Shown: positions 34,920 through 46,237 of the stretch, piece after piece
Numbering within the stretch: the stretch's first letter is position 1
Layout of the letters: the number at the start of each line of letters is the position of its first letter
Program-made: the position numbers and the translations under genes
The notes under the pieces: generated by a model
The model's database searches: none
Told to the model about the DNA's origin: nothing
Seen by the model: only the letters and a program-made list of their open reading frames with translations
NCBI GenBank assembly: GCA_002104985.1
Contig: MCGO01000030.1
Location: 248,001-312,000, forward strand
Origin: Rhizoclosmatium globosum
Lineage: Eukaryota > Chytridiomycota > Chytridiomycetes > Chytridiales > Chytriomycetaceae
Reading direction: 5' to 3'
Length of the DNA stretch: 64,000 nucleotides

Positions 34920-36991
34920 ATGAGCAAGAAAGACGACAACATCGAGCTCCTGAAAGTCGGGACTCCTTCTATTTTGGGAAGCCCAACACCGTCACCTCAT
35001 CCAACCGAAGATACATCTGTTCGAGCTGCTATTAGCCGGCTCTCGGTACCTTTACCTGCCTACAAAGGATTGGGCCCTTTCTCTTCAAAGCGAGGCTCCA
35101 AGGCTATTTCCATTTCGGACAACAGTACTCGAGAGCCTGAGGACACTTATGTGGCTATGCCATTATCACGACTTCAATTTGCCATGTGTATCGCAGCACT
35201 TCTAGTGGCCATGATTATGAGTTCCCTCGACAATACAATTGTTTCTACTGCACTTCGTTCAATCATCTTGGAACTTCATCAGCAAGAACTGGCGCCATGG
35301 ATTGGTATAACATTCAATATAAATTTTCTTTATACGAGACTTATTCGTCACAGGTTCTGCATACATGATCACCAGCGCCTCTACTGCCGCGCTTTATGGC
35401 CGTTTCGCTGGTAAGTGACAAAGCTTCTATCTGCTTATGATGCTCAAATTTCCGACGAATAGATACCTTTGGCCGAAAATCGGTCTTCATATTTGCCCTC
35501 ATAGTTTTCGAAATTGGCTCCTTGATTTGCGGCATGGCATCATCCATGGAAATGTTAATTCTTGGTAGAGCTATTGCCGGAGGTAAACGAGACATATTCT
35601 GTGGTTCGAGACTAATTTGCTTCTTATAGTTGGTGGTGGCGGTTTGAATTCCTTGGTTCTGATTATCATTTCGGACATTGTTTCCATCCGCAATCGTGGA
35701 AAGTTCCAAAGTATCGTTGGCGCCGCTATCGGAATCTCTTCCATTTGTGGACCATTGGCGGGCGGTGCCTTCTCAGACCACTGGTCATGGCGATGGTGTT
35801 TCTATGTCAATATTCCATTCGGAGTATTTACTGTCTTGATCATTGCGTTGATTCGTTTCAATGTTGTTGAAGGTAACGTGAAGGACAAGCTTCGTCGGAT
35901 TGATTACATAGGAAGCTTCACTCTCTTGGCATCTGTCACTTCGTTTGTTACTCCACTTGTCAGTGGAGGAACTATTTGGGCCTGGAACTCTGCCCCTGTA
36001 CTTGTCCTTTTCCCTTTCTCGGCCGTCTTCTTTGCTGCGTTTGTTTACAATGAAATCAAAATTGCGAAAGATCCAATTGTTCCTGCCGCCATGTTCGTCA
36101 ATTCAAATGTTGCAGCATTGCTGGGAATCGCATTGAGCTTGGGTTGCATCTTCTTCAGTTCAAGTTACTACATTTCGTGAGTGTATATTGCTTTAAACTC
36201 TAGTCACTTATTTGATACTTAGGTTATTCTTCCAAATTGTATTCAACAACACTGCAACTGAAGGAGGTGTTGCCTCTATTCCAATGATCATGGGAATGGT
36301 TATCACAACTCTTGTTTCTGGTGTTCTTGTCTCGAAAACTGGCAAATACAGGCTCTACTTCTTCATGGGCCCTGCTATTTTGGCTGTTGGTGTTGGATTG
36401 ACGTCATTGCTCAATGGTCGATCAGGAATGGCAGAAAGAATTATCTTTTTGGCTCTGATGGGTTTTGGTGCTGGATTCGTATTCCAAATGAGAGTTGTCG
36501 CCTTGCAAGCCAGTGTTCCAACAAAATACATTGCAGTTGTCACTGCGCTGGCGTCAACGTGTCTTCTTTTGGGAGGGTGAATATTATCTCTTTTTTAAAA
36601 ACGAATTGATCTAATATTGCCTTTCAGAGCTGTCGGTATTGCTGTTACAGGAACGATTTTCAACAATTTGATTGCATCAGCAACTGCTGACAACGAACAG
36701 CTCCAGTTACTTGTTGGAATCCTGCAAAAGGAAGGTTATCCAGCCAGCACTTCTGAAGTTTTGGGATTGTTGGAGATGTTTGCAGGAATGGCGAAGAAGT
36801 ATCCAAAGTTTATTGTAGCTGTGGCAGAATCCTCGGCGCAGTTAGTAACTGCCTTCAACGACGCCTTTAAAGTCGCGTATCTTTCAATGATTGTGTATCC
36901 AGTTATAATGCTCGCCTGTGCGTTCTTTGTTAAGCAAATTGATCCACCAAAATCAGAAGGGGCCTCACCTTCAATCGTTGTAGAAGCTTAG
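34920..36991 (+). CDS. MFS2: 14-TM drug:H+ antiporter-type transporter
   Basis: Intact paralogue on the plus strand, about seven exons. A long N-terminal cytoplasmic tail (Ser/Pro-rich, ~85 residues) precedes TM1 with SSLDNTIVSTALRSIIL. It continues with APWIG, SAYMITSASTAALYGRFA, motif [39 protein letters not shown] and WRWCFYVNIPFG. The C-terminal exon (about 36627-36991) holds VGIAVTGTIFNNLIASATAD and the last helix VIMLACAFFVKQID. Family members export small molecules in exchange for protons; the substrate cannot be told. Its introns fall at the same places as in MFS1. It is the only plus-strand member of the array not broken by a transposon. Confidence 0.9.
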
Positions 36992-37247
36992 TTAAATAGA
37001 TTGCATATACAATTTCCATCAAATAAATCATAAATTACAAACTACCAATTGTTTTTGTGGCTGTCCAGGGAGATCGGATGCAAGAACTTCATATCAAATG
37101 CCTGAGCCTGAATTGAAGGCTGACGTTGAGCAACGCATCCAAGGAAGCGATGCGGCAAAAGAAAGCAAACCATTAGCTGAGATAGTCTTGGAAGATGACT
37201 CTCCAACGAGCGATGTCGCAATGCCTCTTTCCAAAGTCCAATTTGGC

Positions 37248-37255
37248 CTTCTCCT
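37248..37255. repeat. Target-site duplication CTTCTCCT, left copy
   Basis: The same 8 bases recur at 44346-44353 on the other side of the insert. Eight-base duplications are reported for Zisupton/KDZ elements and also for hAT. Confidence 0.88.
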
Positions 37256-37430
37256 GAGGTTAGGGAAGGTGCTTACACCCTCATACTATTTTAACCATGA
37301 GGGTATAGCTTCATACATGGCATGAATGTATGAAGGAATACCCTCATACTTGGGTCAAAGTATGAAGCTAAATCTTCATACTTTGATCCAAGTATGAGCG
37401 TAATTCCTCACACTTTAATAAATGCTTGAA
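37256..37430. repeat. Left subterminal iterons of the KDZ-like element
   Basis: About eight copies in both orientations of CTTCATAC/CCTCATAC (reverse GTATGAAG/GTATGAGG) within roughly 160 bp, for example CCCTCATAC, GAGGGTATAGCTTCATAC and GTATGAAGC. Likely transposase-binding sites. The next 300 bp to the accessory gene hold nothing recognisable. Confidence 0.75.
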
Positions 37431-37744
37431 CCAATTCTTTTTTTATAATTTCAAACAAGTCATAGCATTAAGACACATACTTGCGGCATATGTCCACTGA
37501 TTGCAAAAGGTCCATAATCATTGAGTTTGTATTGAACTGAACTATACAGCGCATCAAAGCAAGAGCAATTAGGCTGAAGGATTCAAATAACAGTGCATGA
37601 TACTTGTGCAGTTGTGCAGTTTTGGCACTTATGGAAATATATTGATTATTGCCATTGACGAATTGTCCAGTGCAAGCCAGCACAACTCAATAAAATTACT
37701 GTCATCATTATTCTTTTCTCTTTCTTTATTTATTGTGAATTTAA

Positions 37745-40254
37745 ATGACAACAACTGAAACAACTGACAAAATGCCTTCCACTCGTAACCTCAATGCGAG
37801 CCACCACAGTGAGCGTATCCTCAGATCAACAAATACTACAAAGCGTAGCATTAAACATACTGGCGGCTCAATAGTGGCCAGCAAGGAAATCATCCGCAAA
37901 ACTAAGAAACCACGAACCAAATCCACAATGAGGAACATTCCTGTCCACACTGAAACAAAATACACATCGGAAAATCATGTGTCTGATGAGGATGAAAGGG
38001 AAGCTGTGTCAACAAGAATCAGGTTTTTACGACGGGAGATTGAACGTGTTGTTCCTCGTCTTCCAGGGGGGATTCCCAAGGACCTGCCGACACTGGAAGC
38101 AATGAGAAACCAAATGGATTTGGTGGCATCTTTCTTTGACAGGATGGGCATGAATGTTTTTACAGCTTTGAGTCAAATCGTTGAGTGTGTCAACAAGTTC
38201 GGAGCAGAGCATGCCCCATTGGATATGTTTACAAGAATGTTGCTTCATGAGTATGGTATGAGTCTTGATTGCGTTGTATACCTGGTTCATTCAACTGTCT
38301 ACATTAGAAACCACGCCATTTTCGGCACGTCAATGTTCACTTGAATTGAATTTGAATCGATTTGAATCTATTGAGGTAGCTTATAGACAAAACAAATCCT
38401 TATCCGACTCAGATTTTTTGGGGCTATTGAACGAGGCGTGTTCTAAATGGAGACAAGGAGGCAGACACACCCAATTTTCACTGGCCATAGGTTTGCAGTC
38501 GTCCACTGTATTTGTACACTCAATATATTGAATTAAACAGATCTTTCGCCTACTCCACGTGCTCTGAATGCAGAGGGCAAATTATTGGATCCTCGTGACA
38601 CAGTTGTTGGTCTCACGAACTGCTGTCGGGAGAGATGCACCGATACATGTCCACAATGCAAGGAGGTCACACATGTATTTCACGACAGGGACGGCAACGT
38701 TGTTGCGCCTGAAATAGACGCTTGCTATAAATGTAATGAATCCTTGTTGCACTCACCAAGACACTAACTCACACTTGCAAGGTCGGGAAATATATGTACA
38801 TGAAACACGAGATCTCTTGACGGGGCAGAGTGTAAACATGTTGATGACACAGTGTCAAAGTGAAAAGGAAAAAAACACGACAGAGCACAATTCCGTGCAG
38901 GATGATATGAACGACTCTGAAGACGAAGAAATACCATTGTCAAAACCAAAGTTGGGAAGGCGGGTCATTGATACAGACAGTGAGGGACGTGAAGAGGAAA
39001 CAAATGACGCAGAGATGGATGGAAATGATATGGTCAGTAACAATGAAATGAATGAAGTGGACGAAATTGAGAATGAGTCTTACTGGGCTGAGCCGAGGAA
39101 AGAAAATGGACGCAGAAGTTCAACAAACAGTGAATTGGAACCTGAAGTCCGCCAAATCAGACCAGGGGCTCACCTTAAGGATGACAAAGCCTTGCGAGTG
39201 GTTTGTGGTAAAGTTGACAATGTTATATACTTTCAAAGTAACCCTTTATTCTCAGAAATTGGACAAACAAAACAGGACAAGCACAAAAAGGCTAAATCGA
39301 GCAGACAAGTAATCAAGTCGAAAAGACGCAATGAATCAAAGCGAAAACGAGTTGTAGGTGATGGATTGGATGGGAAAGGTCAGTGTTGAAAGTTATATTG
39401 AGTTGACACTAACGAGTTTTTACCACAAGATTCTGTCGAAAATTCGGTCGAAAGCAATAATTTAGAACAAACCCCAGAAGTGGAGTCAGAGTCGGAGCCG
39501 GAGATGGAGGATGCAGCGAAACTTGGTATTGATAATGCCAATTTCAGCACACAACCGATTACTCACCACACAACTCAATACTTCAAGTACCTGGCGCATT
39601 TACGATTGGAGTTCCTGACCTGACAAAAGATTCAACAGAACCAGATCCATACAACCCTCAAAGGCGTCGACCGGTTTTATTTTCGCTCAAACCGCTCTCA
39701 CTTAGTAAGTTCCTCCAGTCCTCCCTGTACACCTATAAATTTAATACATTCTGATACATACATCTGATACATACACGTAAACAGAATCGAAGCCATCCGA
39801 GTATAAGTATTCTGGGAGCCGTTCAGAAAAAGGAAAGCAAAATGCTCTCAGCCAACACATGAGGAGCCTCAAAGAATCAGTATTACACAAAGTGAGAAGT
39901 CCTTTAAACATTTTGAAGTTTGATTTATTTCTGGAAACCTAGGTGAATGAATTCAGACGACGTGGGAAAACGGTACTCCTGTATGTTGCAGATGACCATC
40001 GCGGGCCGTTACCATACAGCAACTCTTCAGCATTTGTTATGTATCATACTAGGAACGAGAAGCTGAAGTCAGCGATGGCAAAGGCGGTCCACGAATTGTT
40101 GTACAAACATTGCGAGAAAGCTGAAAAGGGCCCTCCATCTGCGCTGATAAAATTGGCTGCTCTTAAAGATCAAAATCAAAGACAAAGGGAGGAAATGGAG
40201 AAACAGAAGCAAATGATTGAGTCACTCCAGAAACAACTTGCTGCAAAACGCTAA
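37745..40254 (+). CDS. Accessory protein of the KDZ-like element (multi-exon, unknown)
   Basis: Start 37745. Splicing at GT-AG sites near 38256/38307, 38491/38540, 38733/38781, 39380/39429, 39704/39784 and 39896/39942 gives a mostly continuous frame. One junction near 39590 is out by a base and unresolved. The N terminus is basic; a helical region follows (MDLVASFFDRMGMNVFTALS). A cysteine cluster (NCCRERCTDTCPQC, then DACYKC across a splice) probably binds zinc. A long acidic segment precedes a conserved-looking C-terminal block (VNEFRRRGKTVLLYVADDHR) and a coiled coil (QRQREEMEKQKQMIESLQKQ). No family recognised. It could be a DNA-binding partner of the transposase or a captured host gene. 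Confidence 0.6.
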
Positions 40255-40861
40255 TTCTTTCAAAGACTCAAAGAAATGAATGTCGAAACTTGAATAGGAA
40301 CCAAAAAAGCAGATATATTTGATTAAACTACACTGAGTTTTTTTTGAGTTCTTATCCTGTCCGAGTTTCTTCTTTCTCTCATTTGAATCAATCGCAGCGA
40401 CGAATGCTTACATTCGTCCTCGAACGCACATTACATTTGTCTTCAAACGCAAAAGCAACATTGACTGAAAGGCAAGAGGGATAAGGTGGCAGTTAAATGT
40501 AAGATTATGTGCTTAATCTGAAAACCTGGAACTGAGGTGATGACAAAGACAGGAAACAGCCAAGAACGGTGCCAATACAGTCAAAGGATGCTTTATTTCA
40601 TACTCCCGGGAAATATCGAAAGTGTCGAAGGAGTTTGTTGATGTCTCATGAAAGCAGGTAGTTATCGGTGAAAAGTCCCCGCTTTTCCAGACCCTCACTT
40701 TCCAAACATAGACCAACTTCAAAACTCTCTCAATTGTGTGTTTTATCAATAAGGATGTCTCTGAAAGTCGCTTGGTAATATGAAACGGAGTTCAGCACCA
40801 GATGACTCTGTTTCTCCATCGCTTCTGTTTTTCTTCGAAGCCAACAGCCTTGCCACCACGT
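40255..40861. other. Non-coding stretch between the two transposon genes
   Basis: About 600 bp between the accessory gene stop and the transposase start. No supported gene on either strand. It probably contains the 3' end of one gene and the promoter of the next. Confidence 0.5.
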
Positions 40862-43800
40862 ATGAAGCGCAAACATCAAACAGTAGATGAATCAGACTCT
40901 GCTTCATCCGAGTCTGGCTCTTGGGCGCACAAGAGGCAGAAAGATACCAGCATTGCGGTTTGTGTTCGTAATTGTTCCTTCCTCTCCCAATATTAAGTCA
41001 CCTGTCAATATAGGATAGCATAGAATTGTCTGATCCGCCTTTTCCATTATTTAGCCACAGTAGTCCAGTGCGTCTGGATGAAGACTCGATGGCAACTGAT
41101 ACAAACAACATTGCACTGATGTTTCGATCGGATCCAGACGAGAACGAAGACGAAGTAATGGCAGACGTTGACGTTGAAACAGAAGAACGGTGTATCGACG
41201 ACTTTGACGATGAAGGAAACATTGTCTTTGCCTTTCAGGATGAGGACGATACACAAGAAGATGGCATTCATTCAGATACACTCTCCTCCTATACAAGTGG
41301 TATTCCCAGTATGCGGAGAAGACCAGATGGTCTCGTCTACCAGAAGCGTGAGCAACACAATGTACGTTTGTTTCGACTTCAGTATGACCCATATCACTCA
41401 ACAACTCAACAACTATGGACAGGCAATTGACCAATCTGAATATTTACTTGATGACGACGATGATACAAATTGTTCTGGGGCTGAAAACACAGAAGAACTT
41501 GAAAATGCAAAAGCTCTCTTTCATCGTGCATGTATTATGCGAGTTGCGAAACAGGTCTTTGTGCTGGCTGAATTCACGAAAGAGAGTTCGGACTTGCTGT
41601 TTCAAGTGAGTGTTTGCCTATGTTAGTATCATACCTGAACGAGGACCAAGGTGCAACGCTGGGTTCACATCACCTACATATCTGCAAACAGCCAGACCGA
41701 TGTTTTGTGCAGTTGCACTAAGTCAAACGGAGAATGTGATCACTCTCGGACGTTTCGTGCTATCCTCGCAAACCCTCAACTGTTTTCGTTTCCTCCACTG
41801 TTAAATCAAGTCGACTCCCCGCATGACATTGATATTGTTCAGTTTTACACAGACGAATCAACACTTTATTTCTCCGTTGCCCCAGAAGTTAAACAGCTTC
41901 ACCGTGTTGTTGTTACAGCCGAGACAAAGGATCTGATGGATAACAAAATCATTCTCTCGTGTACGAGTTGTCATGTAGGTTGCTGTATCTACCAAGTCAT
42001 GCTAACATTGCTTTTGCGTTTAGTTGAGTGTTAAGCATAAAACTTGTTTCCACACTCGATTGGTTGAAACGGCGCTGTACGAGGATTTGGAGTGTCAAAC
42101 TATCGGTATGGCGAATTGTCGTTTTTTCCTCACTCTAACTTTTTGTAGGACCTCGGCGTCATCTTTCGGCCAGGCATGAAAGAAAGCCAATCTCCTTTTC
42201 GCGTATCCCACCCCCAAAGTCGCTCTTCTTGGATCAGGACGTTGACATATTCGGAGATTTAGCTCATAAATCCCGCGTCTTTGATGATGTGGAACCCCTT
42301 CTTTTGGACAATACTTCTCGGTGTCGTTGTGGAGAACTGTTTGACTCGTGTCGGCCAATAGAAACAATAACTGCTAAACTCTTCACTGAGATTGGAGCTG
42401 TCAATAAGAATGTAGAAGTTCAACGCTGTCCAAAATGTAATCCAAGTGTTAACAGTAATAAGTGGGAAGGTTGGATTGGACCAGATGGTTGCGACCGTGG
42501 TATTTTCAACTGGAATAACCACTTCCTATATACGCATCAGCTTTTAAACGAATACACAATTTCTTTTGCGGAATCGGAAGAAACACTCGGCGGCTTTTGC
42601 AGGAAGATGAAGAGTAAATATGTTGATCAGGGATCTAATTTCGCTTTCACGAACGCCAAGACATTTACAAAGGTAAGCATACACATATGTTCCTAGATTT
42701 GATTTTAACGAACCTTAAGGTCTGGTTTGCGTTTAGAGGAATTCAAAACTTGTCATTGGTGATATGCCCCAAGTGCGGAATCCATCCCAAAATTGTGGTC
42801 GGCGATGGAATCAGTCTTGCATATCCTCTTCGATTCAAGACAGGATTGCTTCATGCACCTACCACGACAAATGAATTTTCCTCCGTTAAACAAAATGTTC
42901 GTCGATGGCCGTCATCTCCTATCTGCAACAGAGAAGTGAGAAAGTGTCTAAGAGTGTCCGTGACACAATTCAAAGCTACTCGGGTGCTGAACATCGACAA
43001 GCTACTTCACAAGCTCAAAGCAAAGGCAAAATGGTGTCAACGAGGAACTGACAATGAAGCCATCACTTTAGTTAAACGCCTTGTCAGGCTTCTCCATCAA
43101 ACAGCAGGAACATTTCTTGTGGATCGAGCTGCATCATATGTCGATATAGTGGAGCTGGTTTGTAGCTCTTTGTGTTTGCTTCCTAACCTGACTGTATTAC
43201 AGATTGCGTGCAACGAATCTATCTTAACTATTCTCAGAGAAGATGTTTCCCAACTCATGATGCGGTTCATAGCGTCCAATGCCAGTGACAGTGTTGAAAT
43301 TCTCAAAAAGTTGGAGCGCGGTTTTCCCGTCTTTGGCAAAGCGCTGCGCTGGCTATTTTTGGATCGTGGCCAGTTCAAAGATCCGTGGTTGGTTGATGTT
43401 GGAAAATGGTTTTTGAAGCGGCGGCATGAGGTCAAAAGCCGAGTTACTTCGTACCTTCCTGATCCTATTCGCGCTAATCTGCCAGACAATTGGCAACAGG
43501 TAAGGATTCTTTCGGTTTTTCTGTATCTTACCACATTCAGTCGTCATCACGGTACTCGATGCCACCAGTGCGTGCACGTCCTGTGTATCCGCAACTTGAG
43601 GAGCAAGAGGTAATAAAGCCGACCGGGGATGGTTGCACAAAACATTTTGCGGATTATGCAATCAGCGGTTTGACTGGCGGCTGCCAAGTTCTTTGTTGTT
43701 CTCACCGGTTCTTCTATGGATTTCACTTTTTTGATTCATTTGAGGGGCGGAATGATATGTTTTCTGCAATATACACAAGGTAAGTGTTCCAATTTATGTC

Positions 43801-44172
43801 AAGTTTTAACACAGACTCAGGTTTCCGACAGCGCCGGAAGTTGTCGTTCACGATTTTGCCTGTGCCCTTGGCGATTATTGCCTGAGCCGCGAGCCACAGT
43901 ACTTTGAAAATACCCTCTTTGTAGTCGATAAATTTCATTCTGGAAACCACAAAGCGTGCACCCAATCGTCAAAGATCTATGCATACGTATCAGATCCAGC
44001 GATCGAAGCAGTAAATTCAAATGCGGCTGAGCATTTAAATTCAGGCCTGAAGCGATTACGTACTTCAATGAGTGGAATGGGAGAATCTCGTTCAATTATC
44101 TATATGAATACGTATGTTTGTGTCCGAAACAGACTTTTGTTGCAAAAGGGAGTTCAAAATGAAATGGGGTAG
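40862..44172 (+). CDS. KDZ-like DDE transposase with CxC5/CxC6-type cysteine clusters (9 exons, 975 aa)
   Basis: Exons 40862-40957, 41014-41361, 41423-41605, 41651-41974, 42024-42105, 42149-42672, 42720-43499, 43541-43779 and 43821-44172. All junctions are GT-AG and in phase, with no frameshift. The N-terminal third is acidic. Then come cysteine-rich blocks (CSCTKSNGECDH, RCRCGELFDSC, RCPKC, GIFNWNNHFLYTHQLLNEY) and CPKCGIHPKIVVGDGISL, holding the likely first catalytic Asp. The second Asp is in VVHDFACALGDY and the Glu in NSNAAEHLNSGLKRLR, with VVDKFHSGNHKAC between them. This arrangement matches the domains annotated in fungi as cysteine clusters associated with KDZ transposases. The exact subfamily is from memory and needs a profile search. 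Confidence 0.72.
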
Positions 44173-44199
44173 TTTTTTGGAAATTATTAAAAGTTAATT

Positions 44200-44345
44200 G
44201 ACCTTCATGCTTTTGCTTAAATATGAAGCTGGAGTTTCATTCTTAATGAAATGTGTGAGGGTACAGCTTCACACTTTGTTTCGAACCGTGAAGCCAGAAC
44301 CTCACACTTAAAAATGTGTGAGGCAAATTCACGTTCCACTATCTG
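44200..44345. repeat. Right subterminal iterons of the KDZ-like element
   Basis: Inverted copies of CTTCACAC/CCTCACAC (reverse TGTGAAGC/TGTGAGG), including TGTGAGGGTACAGCTTCACAC-like hairpins. They parallel the left-end iterons but mostly with CAC where the left end has TAC. The second CTTCTCCT copy follows at 44346-44353. Confidence 0.75.
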
Positions 44346-46237
44346 CTTCTCCTCGTCTGTCTCTTCTGTGTTTGCGTTCTTGCCGCGCTCGACAACCTCA
44401 TCGTTTCAACTGCCATTCGATCAATCGTCATCGATATTGGAAAGCAGGAACTGGCGCCATGGATTGGTACTGGCTGCGATCAACTTAACTTGTGTCTTAT
44501 TCATCTTCGATACCTAAGGTTCCGCATACATGATAACATCTGCTGGCTTGACTCCATTATATGGTCGCTTCGCAGGTTTGAGAGCACCCTTGACAGCACC
44601 CTGGTCTACGACAACCTCAACTCTAAATTATTACTCAATAGATATCTTTGGCCGAAAACCTATGCTTCTGTTTGCAATTGTGTTATTCGAGATTGGATCC
44701 TTGGTTTGCGCTGTGGCTCAATCAATGGAAACGTTGATCGTTGGTCGAGCAATTGGCAAGTTCCTTTTCAGGTGATCATGTTAACTGACGCTTTGCGCCA
44801 GCTGGTATCGGAGGCGGGGGCTTAGGTTCACTTGTCTTGATTATCATGAGTGAGATTGTGACGATACGCGAGCGAGCGTAAGTGTAAAAACGTGCACAGA
44901 AAGCAAATGACTAATAAATCCCAGAAAATACCAAGGCATGTTGGGTGCAGCTATCGGCCTTTCGAGTATAATGGGACCATTGGTTGGAGGATTATTGTGC
45001 GATAACGCAACGTGGAGATGGTTGGTGATTATTCGGGCAGAAATGAACTAAGCGTGTGTACAGGTGTTTTTGGATCAATATTCCATTCGGGGTCCTAGTC
45101 ATTGGCATACTTAGTATGGTTCGGTTTCCTGTTGTTTCAAGCGATAAGAGTTTGCTTGAGAGGCTCAGACAACTTGACTGGTTAGGAGTCATAACGCTCT
45201 TTCTGGCAATCATGTTTTTTGTCACACCACTTCAGCTCGGTGGGTCTCTATGGGAGTGGAATTCCGCGCCAGTTTTGACAATGCTTCCACTCTCTGTCGT
45301 TCTCATAGCCTTGTTTGTGTGGATCGAGAAGAGAGCAAGGAATCCTATCATTCCGTCATCTCTATTTGTACACTCTAATACTGCACTATTATTGGTGTAT
45401 TCTCTTGCTTTGGGCGCCATATTCTTCTCTGGCGCATATTACATCAGTCTTTTCTTCCAAATTGTCTTTGGCAAGTCGGCATCGGACGCTGGTGTTACTG
45501 CTCTACCTTTAAGTTTCGGAATGGTTTCCGCAACTGTCGGCTCCGGTATCGTCGTCTCGAAACGTGGAAGATACATCTCGCTCTTCTATGCGGGACCAGT
45601 TTTCATGATCATTGGTTGCGCTCTGACTTCATTCCTTGACGCAAATTCGCCTCTTATTCAACAGATTGGTGTTATGTTCATATTTGGCTTCGGTGGGGGC
45701 CTTGTCTATCAAACGCGAGTAGTTGCAATGCAACTCAGTGTAAAAACAGAATTAATTGCAGTGGCTACATCTGTATCTACAACCTGCTTTTTGCTGGGAG
45801 GAGCTGTCGGGATTTCAATTACGGGAACAATTATCAACAACCTCATCACCCAAATCACTGACACAATGGAGGACTTGCGTACTGTTATCCAAATTCTTGA
45901 TAAGTTTGGATTCCATGTTTCCACTCGAGAAGTTCTAGCAACGTTGGAATCTCTCGCTCGATTGGCTAAAAAGTATCCTCAATATCTCAGTATAGTTTCG
46001 AAATCAACTTCTGGCCTAATCCAAGCATTTAATGACGCATTTAAAGTCGCTTACCTTTCAATGATCACGTACGCTGTTTTGATGCTCGTTTTGGCATTTG
46101 GTATGAAGCACATTGCACCAACGAAAAAAGTAGATCCAGTTGTAGAGTAGAACCTCAAAATTTCGATTTTCTGACCTCATTAATAGACTAAATTGTAACT
46201 TGAAAACTTCAGATTTATTTTATTCATAATTTCACGC

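Larger units (their letters stand above)
37256..44345 (+). mobile_element. KDZ-like DNA transposon, 7,090 bp, with two genes
   Basis: The insert is delimited by the 8-bp duplication and by the exact repair of the MFS3 frame on removal. The outermost ends form a weak inverted repeat with a shared GGAA(G/C)GTG core (about 11 of 16 positions). Both ends carry clusters of short inverted iterons. Inside are an intron-rich accessory gene and an intact DDE transposase with cysteine clusters of the kind linked to KDZ transposases. Both genes read left to right, in the same direction as MFS3. Confidence 0.75.
37098..46150 (+). pseudogene. MFS3: 14-TM transporter split by a KDZ-like DNA transposon
   Basis: The N-terminal exon 37098-37255 (MPEPELKADVEQ to SKVQFGLLL) is cut within TM1. 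Coding resumes after the second duplication copy at 44354 (CVCVLAALDNLIVSTAIRS), followed by [43 protein letters not shown] and a long final exon 45063-46150 ending FGMKHIAPTKK. Joining 37255 to 44354 restores an uninterrupted TM1 frame with no lost base. The gene was therefore intact before the insertion and is otherwise undamaged. It cannot make a full transporter now unless the element excises. Confidence 0.88.
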
